DNA of 64,000 nucleotides from Citrobacter sp. On2M (GCF_018035235.1 NZ_WPCV01000002.1:1116001-1180000), one strand, 5' to 3'. Counted from the first letter of the stretch, positions 50,844 through 61,514 are shown. A program made the numbers and translations. The notes: generated by a model not told the origin, from the sequence alone.

Positions 50844-50998
50844 TGACACTCGATACTGGCAGTCTGATAGCTATTGAAGCCGCAGATACTACCTTTGACA
50901 GAATAGTTATGCAATATTTATGCGTTAAAAGTTAAATGCAAACCGCATTCTTATCTAAACATAGCACAAAATAGCGGGGCTACCAGCGGGCAAGAATA

Positions 50999-51032
50999 AT
51001 TGTCGGCATTCTATGCAGAATGCCAGACAATT
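50999..51032. terminator. Hairpin downstream of ybjP
   Basis: ATTGTCGGCATTCT pairs with AGAATGCCAGACAAT with one bulged base and a four-base loop. It lies between ybjP and artP on the minus strand and probably terminates ybjP, though the minus-strand T-run is weak. Confidence 0.55.
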
Positions 51033-51068
51033 AATGGGGGTTATGATTTGGGTGAGTAAATGGGGCGA

Positions 51069-51584
51069 TTAACGGTTTTCGACAGACTGGCGCAGCGTCC
51101 CGGCTGGCGCGTGTACGCTGCCGCCCAAATAGCGGACATCATCAATGACCCAGCACTGGCCCTCACGGATCATCAGCACTTCATCACGCCAGCTTTGATC
51201 GCCTTGTTTAAGTTCTACGCGTAGCGGGATGTTGCGTGCATCACTATTCGGAATAGTTGATGCGCTGGCGACGCTGGCACTGTCCGGAAGTGTGGCGCGG
51301 CTGGAGAACGGATCGCTGTTAAACAGAGCGCGATGCGCGTTATCGCGACTGGCATCGTTCAGCAGTTTAGCCAGGTTGTCACTAAGGTATGGACGAAGTG
51401 GGGTAAGATCATTGTTTCGATGCTGAATACGGTAATCATAGAATTGTTGAGCCACGCTGTCTGGCCCACCTTCTACGCATGAACCACTACGTGCGCCGTT
51501 ATCTTTATAAACCGGCGTCACGGTAGTACAGGCGCTGAGAAGGAGTGCACAGGGGACCAGCAGAGAGAGTTTCGAGTAGCGCAT
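51069..51584 (-). CDS. ybjP: YbjP, lipoprotein
   Basis: A 171-residue lipoprotein with a lipobox LLLSAC (cysteine at residue 19) followed by threonine, so an outer-membrane location is expected. The mature part begins TTVTPVYKDNGARSGSC and contains a DUF3828-like domain. In E. coli, YbjP has recently been described as an outer-membrane lipoprotein associated with TolC; I cannot judge that here. Divergent from ybjQ. Confidence 0.88.
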   Translation of the reverse strand: MRYSKLSLLVPCALLLSACTTVTPVYKDNGARSGSCVEGGPDSVAQQFYDYRIQHRNNDLTPLRPYLSDNLAKLLNDASRDNAHRALFNSDPFSSRATLPDSASVASASTIPNSDARNIPLRVELKQGDQSWRDEVLMIREGQCWVIDDVRYLGGSVHAPAGTLRQSVENR

Positions 51585-51710
51585 AATGATTTCCTTATTA
51601 GCTTTCTACTATTAGTGTTCTACGTTGATAGAATATATCCTTTCAATGATAGTGGATCGGTTCGATAATGCTTTTGAGATCGTGCTCTTAGCGCAAAAAG
51701 GAGATTAAAC

Positions 51711-52034
51711 ATGCAGTTTTCGACTACCCCTACGCTGGAAGGGCAAAGCATCGTGGAATACTGCGGTGTTGTTACCGGTGAAGCCATTCTAGGCGCGAAT
51801 ATCTTCCGCGATTTCTTTGCTGGCATCCGCGATATTGTCGGCGGTCGCTCCGGCGCGTATGAAAAAGAGCTGCGAAAAGCGCGCGAAATTGCTTTTCAGG
51901 AGCTTGGTGAACAGGCTAAAGCGCTGGGTGCTGATGCCGTTGTCGGTATCGATATCGATTACGAAACCGTGGGCAAAGACGGCAGTATGCTGATGGTGAG
52001 CGTCAGCGGCACTGCGGTGAAAACCCGCCGATGA
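51711..52034 (+). CDS. ybjQ: YbjQ, DUF74/UPF0145 protein
   Basis: A 107-residue cytoplasmic protein of the UPF0145 family, with the conserved segments [18 protein letters not shown] near residue 14 and [16 protein letters not shown] near residue 76. Known members form a pentameric shell-like ring, and no reaction is established. ATG follows AAGGAG. It overlaps the start of amiD by 4 bases, so the two form an operon. Confidence 0.92.
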
Positions 52035-52861
52035 AGCGTCTGCTGTATCTACTGGCATTTACGCTGCTGCTGGTGGGGTGCGCTGGCGAAAAAGGCATTG
52101 TCGACAAAGAAGGGTATCAGTTAGACACCCGGCGTCAGGCGCAGGCTGCTTACCCGCGCATTAAAGTGCTGGTTATCCATTACACGGCGGATGATTTTGA
52201 TTCTTCTCTGGCTACGCTGACGGATAAAAACGTCAGTTCGCACTATCTGATCCCGGCTGTGCCGCCGCTCTACCACGGCAAACCGCGCATCTGGCAACTG
52301 GTCCCCGAACAAGATCTGGCCTGGCATGCGGGGATTAGCTTCTGGCGCGGCGCTACGCGCATCAACGATACCTCAATTGGCATTGAGCTGGAAAACCGCG
52401 GCTGGCAAAAATCGGCAGGGATAAAATATTTTGCGCCGTTTGAGCCTGCGCAGATTCAGGCGCTGATCCCATTAGCGAAAGATATTATCGCCCGCTACGA
52501 CATCAAACCGCAGAACGTGGTAGCCCATGCGGACATCGCCCCGCAACGAAAGGACGATCCCGGACCGCTTTTCCCATGGAAAGTGCTGGCCGAACAGGGC
52601 ATTGGCGCGTGGCCGGACCCTCAGCGTGTGGCATTTTATCTTGCCGGGCGAGCGCCTCACACGCCGGTAGCAACCGAATCTTTACTCGATCTGCTGTCGC
52701 GTTACGGCTATGAGATAAAATCTGATATGACGCCGCGTGAACAGCAGCGGGTGATTATGGCCTTCCAGATGCACTTCCGCCCGACGTTGTGGAACGGCGT
52801 GGCGGATGCAGAAACTCAGGCGATTGCCGAAGCGTTACTGGAGAAATACGGGCAGGGCTAA
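52031..52861 (+). CDS. amiD: AmiD, N-acetylmuramoyl-L-alanine amidase lipoprotein
   Basis: A 276-residue outer-membrane lipoprotein amidase (lipobox LLVGC, cysteine at residue 17). The Amidase_2 zinc domain contains [11 protein letters not shown] near residue 46 (zinc His) and [17 protein letters not shown] near residue 162 (zinc His and Asp). A C-terminal PG_binding domain begins near residue 215. It cleaves muropeptides with 1,6-anhydro and normal MurNAc. It overlaps ybjQ and, tail-to-tail, ybjS by 4 bases. Confidence 0.94.
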
Positions 52862-53871
52862 CGCGGCAGCTTACCGTGGTCACGTAACCAGGCCGCGGTA
52901 CGTTCAATTCCTGCATCCAGCGTCACAATGGGCTGATAACCCAACTCTTCCTGAGCGCGGGTAGTATCCAGGGTAAAATCAAAATTTAGCTTCGAGACGC
53001 CGTAATGCGTCAGTTTTGGCTCTTTTGCCGATTTATTGCCTAAACGCTCCATGCTGCGGGCAATCATGTCCAGCATCGGGTAGGGAACGGAGCGGATCCG
53101 ACAATCAATATTCAGCTCGTCGATGAGCTTCTGCACAATGCTGCGCAGAGTGCGATGCTCGCCGTTGGTAATGTTGTACGCGCGACCTGACGGCAGCTTA
53201 TCGCAGGCTTGCTGACTTGCCAGCCACATCGCGTGCACCGCATTTTCGTAGTAGGTCATATCCACCAGTGCACTTCCGCCGTGCGGCAACAGGATGCTGC
53301 CATAGTGGTACATCATATGGGCCAGACGGGGAATGAATACTTTATCGTGAGGTCCGAACAGACTTTGCGGACGCAATACCGTAAAACGGGTCTGCGGGTT
53401 GGCCTGTGCCAGCAACGCGATCACGTCTTCGCCAGCCGCTTTGCTGCGGGCAAATTCATTGGCGAAGCGGTGGGGACGAAAGTCCTCTTTGATATCGCGA
53501 TGGTGGTGATAATCAAAATAGAGCGACGGCGAGGAGATATGAATGAAGTTACGAACGCCCCAGGCCACTGCCCACTCGCCCAGACGGCGAGTTGCGCGGA
53601 CGTTGGCCAGATCGAAGGCTTCCTGAGTTCCCCACGGTGAGGTAAAACTGGAGCAGTGCCACAGCGTGTCAATGCCGGCAAGCATCACTTTTGCCTGCGA
53701 GGAAACCAGCTCGGTCAAATCGGCATGCACAAATTCTGCGCCCATTTTCTCCAGCAGCTTGCCCATCGCTTCGTTGCGACCGGTCGCTCTGACGCTGACG
53801 CCTCTGCTACATAAGAACTCAACCGCGTTTCGGCCTAAGCCGCTGGTGGCTCCGGTAACCAGTACCTTCAT
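52858..53871 (-). CDS. ybjS: YbjS, NAD(P)-binding extended SDR protein
   Basis: A 337-residue extended short-chain dehydrogenase-like protein with [16 protein letters not shown] at residue 4 (dinucleotide motif), the TGxxGxxG pattern, and a [12 protein letters not shown] region near residue 117 where the family usually has a catalytic tyrosine motif. It is probably a cholesterol-dehydrogenase/3beta-HSD-like oxidoreductase with unknown substrate. The next gene ybjT lies 97 bases upstream on the same strand. No promoter is obvious. Confidence 0.9.
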   Translation of the reverse strand: MKVLVTGATSGLGRNAVEFLCSRGVSVRATGRNEAMGKLLEKMGAEFVHADLTELVSSQAKVMLAGIDTLWHCSSFTSPWGTQEAFDLANVRATRRLGEWAVAWGVRNFIHISSPSLYFDYHHHRDIKEDFRPHRFANEFARSKAAGEDVIALLAQANPQTRFTVLRPQSLFGPHDKVFIPRLAHMMYHYGSILLPHGGSALVDMTYYENAVHAMWLASQQACDKLPSGRAYNITNGEHRTLRSIVQKLIDELNIDCRIRSVPYPMLDMIARSMERLGNKSAKEPKLTHYGVSKLNFDFTLDTTRAQEELGYQPIVTLDAGIERTAAWLRDHGKLPR

Positions 53872-53968
53872 ATCAATCCACTGTGTTTAAAAAACGTCGT
53901 GCGCATTCTTCCGTGAATTACGTCTGTATGCAATGGGAAACATGAAAGAATACAGTCTCTTTTTCGCA

Positions 53969-55399
53969 TTAGTCTGTGATTTGTTCTGCAAGTTTGGCAA
54001 TACGCTTCGCCATACCTCTGAAAATAAACAGATGGGCTGGAATCATCAACAACCAGTAGAAGAGACCTGGCATGCCGTGTGGATGCCACCAGGCGCGTAC
54101 ATCAATGCGTCGGTGATCGCCTTTATCTTCCAGCGTGAAGCTCAGGCGACCCAAACCTGGCGCTTTCATTCCAAACAGCAGCGTCAGCTGTTTCTCGGGT
54201 TCAACAATGATAACTTTCCAGCTATCGACAGTATCGCCAACTTGTAACAGCGGGTGTTGCGGTCGGCCTTTAGCGAGCTTATGGCCGACCAACAGATCTA
54301 ACGCCGCACGCGTTTTCCATAAAATATTGCCAAAGAAGTAGCCTTCTTTGCCGCCAAGTCGATTCACGACCTGCCACAGCGCTTTTTTGCTGGCGGAGGT
54401 TTCGACGCTAAAGCCAGCCTGTTTGGCGAAATAGCCATATTCAGGACGCCAGCGGGCAAACGCCTGCGCGTCGTAACCCCAGTCGCTGGAGTTGACCAGC
54501 TTTTCCTCTTCCTTCAACGTGCTGCGCACTGCGTCATCAAAGGCAATCAGCTTTTGCGGGATCAACGCACGTAATTCGGTGTCATCGGCCAACAGGTCGT
54601 GTTTTAAGCCCTGGATCAGTGCTTTTGCCGTGGTCGGCGGCACCGACGTAATGACGTTTAAAAACCAAACCGAAATCCAGCGGGTAGGAAAGGGAATGGG
54701 GATCAGCAGGCGATGTTTACCGCTGACCGCCATAAAATGTTCGAACTGTTCCTGATAGCTCAACACCTGCGGTCCGGCGGCTTCGAGTACGCGGTTATGT
54801 TGTGTGGGATGATCCAACAGCGCCACCAGGTAATACATCAAATTCTCCAGCGCGATAGGTGTTGTTCGCGAACGCACCCAACGTGGAGGAGTGAGAACCG
54901 GCAAGTTGTAGACCATGTCGCGCATCACTTCAAAGGCAGCGGAACCTGCCCCGACGATGATGCCAGCACGCAATTCAGTCATCGGTACGCCTGATTCACG
55001 CAGGGTATCGGCGGTTATTTGCCGCGCACGCAGATGATCGGATTGTTCATGCCGGGGAGCTTGCAATGAGCTCAGGAAAATAAGCTGTTTGACCGGGGTA
55101 TTACGTAGCGCATCGCGTACGTTCATCGCCACCTGGCGTTCGTGGGCGATAAAATCACCGCCTTCACCCATACCGTGGACCAGATAATAGACCGTATCAA
55201 CACCGATCAGCAGCGGCGCAAGATTATCTGGCCAGTTTAAATCGATCTTATGGCAACTGACGTTGGCCAGTTGCTGCTTTTCCAGCCGTTCAATGCGGCG
55301 TGCCGCAGCCAGCACCTGATGCCCTTGTTGGCTGAGTGCCTTTACCAGATGCTGACCAATGTAGCCACTGGCGCCAAGAACCAAAATCCGTTGCGGCAC
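53969..55399 (-). CDS. ybjT: YbjT, NAD(P)-binding protein with DUF2867 domain
   Basis: A 476-residue two-domain protein. An N-terminal SDR-like NAD(P)-binding domain begins [18 protein letters not shown], and a C-terminal DUF2867/SRPBCC-like domain follows from about residue 330. A hydrophobic segment near the C-terminus ([17 protein letters not shown]) suggests membrane attachment. Function unknown. It lies 10 bases after ltaE, with which it is probably cotranscribed in E. coli. Confidence 0.9.
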   Translation of the reverse strand: MPQRILVLGASGYIGQHLVKALSQQGHQVLAAARRIERLEKQQLANVSCHKIDLNWPDNLAPLLIGVDTVYYLVHGMGEGGDFIAHERQVAMNVRDALRNTPVKQLIFLSSLQAPRHEQSDHLRARQITADTLRESGVPMTELRAGIIVGAGSAAFEVMRDMVYNLPVLTPPRWVRSRTTPIALENLMYYLVALLDHPTQHNRVLEAAGPQVLSYQEQFEHFMAVSGKHRLLIPIPFPTRWISVWFLNVITSVPPTTAKALIQGLKHDLLADDTELRALIPQKLIAFDDAVRSTLKEEEKLVNSSDWGYDAQAFARWRPEYGYFAKQAGFSVETSASKKALWQVVNRLGGKEGYFFGNILWKTRAALDLLVGHKLAKGRPQHPLLQVGDTVDSWKVIIVEPEKQLTLLFGMKAPGLGRLSFTLEDKGDHRRIDVRAWWHPHGMPGLFYWLLMIPAHLFIFRGMAKRIAKLAEQITD

Positions 55400-55409
55400 A
55401 CCTATCTCC

Positions 55410-56411
55410 TTAGCGGGTTAAAAAAGCGCGCCAGTGGGCGACGACTTCAGCAAGTTGTTCACGCGATACGTCCAGATGCATCACCAGGCGCACAATCGGC
55501 GAGGCGTTAATCAGCACGCCTTGTGCTTTCATGTATTCGCCCAGCGCGGCAGCGTGCTCTTCGCCAACGCGAACAAACAGCATGTTGGTGTCGTGGCGCA
55601 TGACGTCCGCACCTGCTTCGCGCAGCTGTTCAGCCATCCAGGCAGCGTTGTCATGGTCTTCCTGCAAACGCGCCACGTTATTTTTCAACGCATACAGCCC
55701 GGCCGCCGCCAGAATACCAGCCTGGCGCATTCCGCCGCCGGTCATTTTTCGCCAGCGAATGGCACGCTTGATGTACTCGTGGCTGCCGACCAGCAGCGAG
55801 CCTACCGGCGTTCCCAGACCTTTGGAAAGACAAATGGTGAACGAGTCGCAGTATTGTGTGACATCTTTAAGCTCACAGCCATAGGCGACGATGGCGTTAA
55901 AAATACGCGCGCCGTCGACGTGCAGGGCAAGGTTGCGCTCCCGGGTGAATTCCCAGGCCTCTTTCAGATACTCACGCGGCAGCACTTTGCCGTTATGTGT
56001 GTTTTCCAGACTGAGCAGACGGGTGCGGGCAAAATGGATATCGTCTGCTTTGATTTTTGCTGCCACTTTGTCCAGCGGCAGGGAGCCATCCGGCGCGGCA
56101 TCGATGGGTTGCGGTTGAATGCTGCCGAGCACCGCTGCGCCACCCGCTTCGTAGAGATAGTTATGCGCGCCCTGACCGGCGATATACTCTTCGCCGCGCT
56201 GACAATGGCTGAGCAGGGCCACCAGGTTCGCCTGAGTGCCGGTAGGTAAGAAAATTGCGGCTTCTTTACCAGAAAGCTCGGCTGCGTATTGCTGGAGGGC
56301 ATTAACGGTAGGGTCATCACCGTAGACGTCGTCCCCGACCGGGGCGGCCATCATCTCTTCGAGCATGGCGCGACTGGGTCGGGTGACAGTATCACTGCGT
56401 AAATCAATCAT
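55410..56411 (-). CDS. ltaE: L-allo-threonine aldolase (low-specificity)
   Basis: A 333-residue PLP enzyme that cleaves threonine and allo-threonine to glycine and acetaldehyde. The Schiff-base lysine is in [16 protein letters not shown] near residue 197 (CLSKG), and [11 protein letters not shown] near residue 166 supplies the cofactor-binding aspartate. Length equals E. coli LtaE. It is followed by ybjT after 10 bases and separated from poxB by an ERIC repeat. Confidence 0.95.
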   Translation of the reverse strand: MIDLRSDTVTRPSRAMLEEMMAAPVGDDVYGDDPTVNALQQYAAELSGKEAAIFLPTGTQANLVALLSHCQRGEEYIAGQGAHNYLYEAGGAAVLGSIQPQPIDAAPDGSLPLDKVAAKIKADDIHFARTRLLSLENTHNGKVLPREYLKEAWEFTRERNLALHVDGARIFNAIVAYGCELKDVTQYCDSFTICLSKGLGTPVGSLLVGSHEYIKRAIRWRKMTGGGMRQAGILAAAGLYALKNNVARLQEDHDNAAWMAEQLREAGADVMRHDTNMLFVRVGEEHAAALGEYMKAQGVLINASPIVRLVMHLDVSREQLAEVVAHWRAFLTR

Positions 56412-56427
56412 GGTATCTCCTTATTAC

Positions 56428-56545
56428 ACTTCATCCTTCAAGCTGCCTCGCCGTTGGCCGCACCCTCAAACCCCAGTCACATAGTATTCCTATGCTCCTG
56501 GGGATTTTCGGGCTTGCCGCCTTGATGCATCATGAATGATTTTGT
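56428..56545. repeat. ERIC (IRU) repeat between ltaE and poxB
   Basis: The element contains ACCCCAGTCAC and GCTCCTGGGGATTTT, the central inverted core of the enterobacterial ERIC sequence (compare CACCCCAGTCACTT and AAGCTCCTGGGGATT), within a block of about 120 bases, the usual length of an ERIC element. The ends are approximate. It may alter mRNA of the poxB-ltaE region. Confidence 0.75.
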
Positions 56546-56566
56546 GTGTGGTTTAATAAGGATGTT

Positions 56567-58285
56567 TTACCTGAGCCAGTTAGTTTTCGCCAGTTCGATC
56601 ACTTCATCACCGCGTCCGCTGATGATAGCGCGCAGCATATACAGGCTAAAACCTTTGGCTTGTTCGAGCTTGATCTGCGGCGGGATCGCCAGCTCTTCTT
56701 TTGCCACCACCACATCGACCAGCACCGGACCGTCAATTGACATCGCCCTTTGCAGCGCCTCATCAACCTCTGAAGATTTCTCCACGCGAATGCCCGTGAT
56801 ACCACAGGCCTCGGCAATCCGCGCGAAATTCGTGTCGTGCAGTTCGGTGCCGTCGGTCAGATAACCACCAGCCTTCATCTCCATCGCTACAAATCCCAGC
56901 ACGCTGTTGTTGAAGACAATAATTTTCACCGGCAATTTCATTTGTACCACCGACAGAAAATCGCCCATCAGCATGCTAAAGCCGCCGTCACCACACATGG
57001 CGATGACCTGACGTCCCGGTTCAGTCGCTTGTGCGCCGAGTGCCTGCGGCATGGCATTGGCCATCGACCCGTGGTTAAAGGAGCCGATCAGGCGGCGTTT
57101 GCCGTTCATTTTCAGATAGCGCGCCGCCCAAACCGTTGGTGTGCCCACGTCGCAAGTGAAGATGGCGTCGTCAGCGGCGAAGTGGCTGATTTGTTGTGCC
57201 AAATATTGCGGGTGAATGGCTTTATCACTGGGTTTGGCTAAATCATCCAGCCCTTTGCGTGCTTCGCGATAATGTTCCAGCGCTTTATCCAGGAACTGCC
57301 GCTCGGTTTTTTCTTCCACCAAAGGCAGCAGGGCGCGGAGGGTGGATTTAATATCGCCTACCAGCGCCATATCAACTTTACTGTGCGCACCAATGCTTGC
57401 AGGGTTGATATCAATTTGAATAATCTTGGCGTCGGTGGGATAGAACGGGCGATAGGGGAACTGGGTGCCGAGCAAAATCAGCGTGTCGGCATTCATCATG
57501 GTATGGAAGCCGGATGAAAAGCCAATTAACCCGGTCATACCCACGTCGTAAGGGTTGTCGTACTCAACATGCTCTTTCCCGCGCAGAGCGTGCACGATCG
57601 GGGCTTTGATCTTAGCCGCAAACTCAACCAGCTCTTTATGCGCACCGGCGCAGCCGCTGCCGCACATCAGGGCGATGTTGCTGGAGTAGCGCAGCAGTTG
57701 CGCCAGTTTTCTCAGCTCTTCCTCTTCCGGGGTGACTACCGGGAGCGGCGCATGGTACCAGTGCGTGGTGGCGCTTTCAGGGGCGGGCTTCAGCGCCACG
57801 TCGCCGGGTAATACCACCACGGAGACGCCACGGTTGAGCACCGCTTTACGCATAGCTATAGCTAACACCTGGGGGATCTGCTCAGGGCTGGACACCAGCT
57901 CGCAATAGTGGCTACATTCACGGAACAACTCTTGCGGGTGGGTCTCCTGAAAATAACCGCTGCCTATTTCACTGGATGGAATATGCGCGGCAATCGCCAG
58001 CACCGGGACGTGGTTGCGGTGGCAATCAAACAGGCCGTTGATCAGGTGCAAGTTTCCGGGTCCACACGAGCCTGCGCAGACAGCCAGCTCGCCTGATAAC
58101 TGTGCTTCAGCGCCCGCGGCGAAGGCCGCAACCTCTTCATGACGGGTTGGCATCCAGTCAATTGTTCCCATACGATTAAGGCTGTCACTAAGGCCATTGA
58201 GTGAGTCACCCGTTACACCCCAAATGCGTTTTACGCCAGCTTGTTCGAGTGTTTTAGCAATAAAAGCGGCAACCGTTTGTTTCAT
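56567..58285 (-). CDS. poxB: Pyruvate dehydrogenase (quinone) / pyruvate oxidase PoxB
   Basis: A 572-residue ThDP- and FAD-dependent enzyme that oxidises pyruvate to acetate and CO2, giving electrons to ubiquinone. The ThDP-binding motif [19 protein letters not shown] near residue 431 ends in the expected region, with the N-terminal active glutamate in [12 protein letters not shown] near residue 47. The last residues form the amphipathic membrane-binding tail ([11 protein letters not shown]). Length equals E. coli PoxB. Transcribed toward ltaE. Confidence 0.96.
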   Translation of the reverse strand: MKQTVAAFIAKTLEQAGVKRIWGVTGDSLNGLSDSLNRMGTIDWMPTRHEEVAAFAAGAEAQLSGELAVCAGSCGPGNLHLINGLFDCHRNHVPVLAIAAHIPSSEIGSGYFQETHPQELFRECSHYCELVSSPEQIPQVLAIAMRKAVLNRGVSVVVLPGDVALKPAPESATTHWYHAPLPVVTPEEEELRKLAQLLRYSSNIALMCGSGCAGAHKELVEFAAKIKAPIVHALRGKEHVEYDNPYDVGMTGLIGFSSGFHTMMNADTLILLGTQFPYRPFYPTDAKIIQIDINPASIGAHSKVDMALVGDIKSTLRALLPLVEEKTERQFLDKALEHYREARKGLDDLAKPSDKAIHPQYLAQQISHFAADDAIFTCDVGTPTVWAARYLKMNGKRRLIGSFNHGSMANAMPQALGAQATEPGRQVIAMCGDGGFSMLMGDFLSVVQMKLPVKIIVFNNSVLGFVAMEMKAGGYLTDGTELHDTNFARIAEACGITGIRVEKSSEVDEALQRAMSIDGPVLVDVVVAKEELAIPPQIKLEQAKGFSLYMLRAIISGRGDEVIELAKTNWLR

Positions 58286-58321
58286 GGTTTTCCTTCTCCT
58301 CTGATGTGATACCGGTTACAA

Positions 58322-58328
58322 GTTTAGA
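58322..58328 (-). promoter_or_regulatory. Possible sigma-S -10 element of poxB
   Basis: On the minus strand CTAAACT lies about 37 bases before the poxB start codon. poxB is a well-known sigma-S gene in E. coli; the assignment here is by analogy. Confidence 0.4.
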
Positions 58329-58438
58329 TGAAGATAATCGTTATGCTTCTCATTACCCCTTATTTCCGGCAGGTTTCATTTAATCTGTATTAACTGTAGT
58401 TTGTTAATTGCACATAGTGAAACAAGTAATAAATTCAA

Positions 58439-58669
58439 ATGGTTATAAAACTATTAAATACAGTTAACCGGATGCGCGATCATGCGGGTTTTGGCAAGTT
58501 TTTGTTACGCCTTGCTGTCGGTGGACTGATGCTGTTTCATGGGCTGCATAAACTGTTCGCGGGTATTGATGGCATCAGCGGCATGCTGATAGCGAAAGGT
58601 TTCCCAGGCTTTTTTCCATTGCCGGGAATTCGACCTGGCGGTAGTTTGCTGTCTGAGCGTCAATACTGA
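58439..58669 (+). pseudogene. DoxX-family membrane protein, truncated
   Basis: The reading begins MVIKLLNTVNRMRDHAGFGK, continues through the first DoxX span (LLRLAVGGLMLFHGLHKLFAGIDG) and into GMLIAKGFPGFF, where homologues continue with more spans to about 130 residues. Here the frame changes to an unrelated tail and stops at 76 residues. Removing a T in the six-T run (58610-58615) would give FHCREFDLAVVCCL, which weakly suggests a decayed continuation, so both a frameshift and later loss are likely. It is divergent from poxB and is not at this place in K-12. A short functional form cannot be excluded. The first quoted span exceeds no intact DoxX. Confidence 0.65.
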
Positions 58670-58714
58670 GGCAGCAACGCGTTAACATTTTGCCCGCCTC
58701 GCCATTAAATCCAT

Positions 58715-60334
58715 TTACTCATCCAGCTCGCCAGTGTCCCACAGATTGTGCCGACGCCTTTGCGCACGTTGCGTCAGTGCCTTTGCCATCGCGGCGCCTA
58801 TCTCAGCGCTAACCACCAGACCCTGAATAAAGGGACGAGCGTGCATTAACCACGGCAACCCGCCAAAGGCAAGGCGGTTGCGGGCATTTTCTGGCGCTTG
58901 CAGCGTGTAATCTTCACCGATATCCGGGATCTTATCGCCACAGGCCAGCAACTGAGCGCGTAACGTTGGGAAAGGGATATCTTTGCTCTGCAATGCCCGC
59001 TGCCCTCGGGCGTCAATAAACACATCAAATTCGCTGCGTCGACCGTGGTGATAAATTACCGTCATTTCCTGTTCATTCGTGCGCTCATAATCCGCACCAA
59101 GTGTAAGGATCTCAATTAGTCCGGCGTCGTGGAGCGCCAGCAGTCGGCGTACTGATTCAGAAGGGATTGCCGCATAGTTATCAATAAATACGCGCGCCAG
59201 TCCTCGCTTAAAGCGTTTTTCATCAAGCGGATCAAGATGTGGGACGATCTCTTCGATAACCTCGTGTAGTCGTAGCAGGGTATAGCGCCACGCAACGGTG
59301 CGCTGTTCCTGTTTGTTGCGTTCAACTTCAATCAGGTTGCGCTTCGCCCATTCAAAAGGATCGTGCTCGAGCCTGTCGGCAAAGTAGGCCTCTGGGAATG
59401 TATCGGCATTAAGTTCCTCAAGTGCTATCTCTCGACTCCACTGTGGAGCGGCATCTTGTAATTGTTGCGCAATAATCCGGAAAATACGGTCCAGTAATCC
59501 TTTTTGCCCACGGGCAATGGCGTCTTCAATTGCTTCTGGCGTTGCGATATTCAACGATTCATAGGGCAGAGGGCAGTAAAAATCCGCTTCAGGCAGCACG
59601 CCGCTGCGCGACATCAGGGTCAGCTTCAGGCTTTGGCTGTCGGATTTACAGATAAACTGGAGTGCGTTATCAGCCCCGGTAGTGAAGGCTCCGTGTTGGC
59701 AGGCCACGGCCATCGCCGCGTCAATCGCGCTGAGCGAGGTGCCAAGAATTCCCACCCGGCAAGCGCTAATCTGTACATCCATCAGACCGGTCCACGGACA
59801 GGGGAAAAACTTCCGCGTCTGTACATCCGTTTCAGGCCACAGATGACCGGTGGCAATGGCGGCGAAATCCACCTCGACTGGCTGTGAAGCATGATTGATC
59901 CACAGCGAGACGCCATTCGGGTTTGCGCGCAGGTCGGTGACTTCGCTTGATTCGTTTATGCTAATCGTGAAGCCTGAGCCTCGCGCTTTCTCGACGATAG
60001 CGAATAAACGATCGCGATAATAGTCACCGAGGAGCACGCGGGGTAAAAATTGCCGTTCATGCAGAGACGTCCGTTCAATCCTAAACTGCGCCAGATAGTC
60101 ATCACTTTGATTCTGTAGCCACGTCAGATAACTGATATAAATCGGTGGGATCTCAATGCTGGCTATATTTGCCAGCATGAAGTCTGCGTTGTTGTCGCTG
60201 TTGTAAGGCATGCCGACGCCTGCTTCCTCAGCTTGCTCATAAAGCTCTATTTCCAGCGGTTCACCACGTTCCACCAGGGCATGAAGCGTATAGATTCCGG
60301 TGGGACCGACGCCGACGATGGCCACTTTTTTCAT
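58715..60334 (-). CDS. YdhS-like FAD/NAD(P)-binding protein
   Basis: A 539-residue flavoprotein of the NAD_binding_9 (FAD-NAD(P)-binding) family. It starts VAIVGVGPTGIYTLHAL (dinucleotide motif) and has GVGMPYNSDNNADFMLANIAS near residue 39, IATGHLWPE near residue 165, and RVGILGTSLSAIDAAMAV near residue 193 (second nucleotide motif). It closely parallels E. coli YdhS in length (534) and motifs, but in E. coli K-12 ydhS is elsewhere, and this locus has poxB directly beside hcr. Its reaction is unknown. It has no nearby operon partner except the broken DoxX gene. Confidence 0.8.
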   Translation of the reverse strand: MKKVAIVGVGPTGIYTLHALVERGEPLEIELYEQAEEAGVGMPYNSDNNADFMLANIASIEIPPIYISYLTWLQNQSDDYLAQFRIERTSLHERQFLPRVLLGDYYRDRLFAIVEKARGSGFTISINESSEVTDLRANPNGVSLWINHASQPVEVDFAAIATGHLWPETDVQTRKFFPCPWTGLMDVQISACRVGILGTSLSAIDAAMAVACQHGAFTTGADNALQFICKSDSQSLKLTLMSRSGVLPEADFYCPLPYESLNIATPEAIEDAIARGQKGLLDRIFRIIAQQLQDAAPQWSREIALEELNADTFPEAYFADRLEHDPFEWAKRNLIEVERNKQEQRTVAWRYTLLRLHEVIEEIVPHLDPLDEKRFKRGLARVFIDNYAAIPSESVRRLLALHDAGLIEILTLGADYERTNEQEMTVIYHHGRRSEFDVFIDARGQRALQSKDIPFPTLRAQLLACGDKIPDIGEDYTLQAPENARNRLAFGGLPWLMHARPFIQGLVVSAEIGAAMAKALTQRAQRRRHNLWDTGELDE

Positions 60335-60478
60335 GGGGGTCCTTGTAGAAAGTTCGACGTGGTAGTCGGGAATATTGCTTAATCAGTGCAGAGTAAGTGT
60401 GGTCGATAAATTGTGGGATGAAGGAAGAATTTTGTCGAAGCGGGGGAAAAATCGGAATTTTGCAGCGCCTGTCAGCAT

Positions 60479-60516
60479 AAAAAAAAGGCTACCCGGTTGA
60501 GCCTGGCAGCCTTTTG
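60479..60516 (-). terminator. Terminator of the hcp-hcr operon
   Basis: On the minus strand AAAAGGCTGCC pairs with GGGTAGCCTTTT and is followed by a long T-run, about 20 bases after the hcr stop. The 200-base gap from the YdhS-like start to hcr otherwise holds no gene that I see. Confidence 0.85.
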
Positions 60517-60535
60517 TACATCAGAGGTCAGCTAA

Positions 60536-61504
60536 TTACGCCAGCACTAAATCACCCTGCGGATGACAGGAGCAGGCCAGCACATACCCTTCAGCGATTT
60601 CCGCGTCGGTCAGCGTCATGGTGCTGCTGACCGTGTAGTTACCGTCAACCACTTTGGTTTTGCAGCAGCCGCAAACGCCCGCACGACAGGCAGCGACAAC
60701 CGGGACTTTATTGCTTTCCAGTGCTTCCAGCAGCGTGCTACCCACCGGCGCGTAAAACGCTTTCGCCGGCTGCAGTTTGGTGAACTTCAGACCACTGGTG
60801 GCAGCTTCTGCCACTGGGGTGAAGAACTGCTCTTTAAAGAAGCGCGTCACGCCCAGCGCTTTCACTTCTTTTTCGACCAGATCCATATACGGCGCCGGGC
60901 CGCAGGTCATTACCGTACGCGAAGTCAGATCTGGCACGCTTTGCAGCAGTTCGGTAGTCAGTCGACCAGAAACAAAGCCGTGAGTGGCGTTGTTTTCAGC
61001 GACTATCGTCACCGGATATTCACGCCATTCGTCAGCAAAAATGACATCCTGCGGCGAACGAACGTTAAAGATCACCTGCACATCAACCTGCGGGCGGTAT
61101 TTTGCCAACCAGCGACGCATTGACATGATTGGCGTAACGCCGCAGCCGGCTGCCAGCATCAGGAACTTGTCTTCTGCTTTATCTTCACAGGTGAATTCAC
61201 CCATGGCATCGGACAGCCAGATATAGTCGCCGCGCTTCACGTCGCGGGTCAGCCACTGTGAACCTGCACCCTCGTCAATCCGGCGGATAGTCAGCGTAAT
61301 ATATTCGCTAACGCCCGGCGTCGAAGAAAGAGTGTAAGCACGCAGCGTGTCCGCTGAATTACGTACGCTGACCAGTGCATACTGCCCGGCGCGGTACGGA
61401 TAATAGTCGTGGCACAGCAACGAAATTGTCCATACATCCGGCGTTTCCTGATGGATGTGATGAACCTGCATCCGCCATGGGCACTGATGAGTTGGCATTG
61501 TCAT
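60536..61504 (-). CDS. hcr: Hcr, NADH oxidoreductase for Hcp
   Basis: A 322-residue flavoprotein reductase: an FAD domain (LRAYTLSSTPG near residue 54), an NAD domain (FLMLAAGCGVTPIMSMR near residue 113) and a C-terminal 2Fe-2S ferredoxin domain with CRAGVCGCCKTKVV near residue 271 and a fourth cysteine in LACSCH near the end. It passes electrons from NADH to Hcp. Length equals E. coli Hcr. It follows hcp by 10 bases. Confidence 0.96.
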   Translation of the reverse strand: MTMPTHQCPWRMQVHHIHQETPDVWTISLLCHDYYPYRAGQYALVSVRNSADTLRAYTLSSTPGVSEYITLTIRRIDEGAGSQWLTRDVKRGDYIWLSDAMGEFTCEDKAEDKFLMLAAGCGVTPIMSMRRWLAKYRPQVDVQVIFNVRSPQDVIFADEWREYPVTIVAENNATHGFVSGRLTTELLQSVPDLTSRTVMTCGPAPYMDLVEKEVKALGVTRFFKEQFFTPVAEAATSGLKFTKLQPAKAFYAPVGSTLLEALESNKVPVVAACRAGVCGCCKTKVVDGNYTVSSTMTLTDAEIAEGYVLACSCHPQGDLVLA

Positions 61505-61514
61505 TCTTTACTCC

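Noticed and set aside
55434-56249. 271-residue plus-strand reading opposite ltaE
   Set aside because: Long open antisense frames are common opposite well-biased genes; ltaE is full-length and conserved, and the antisense product shows no domain.
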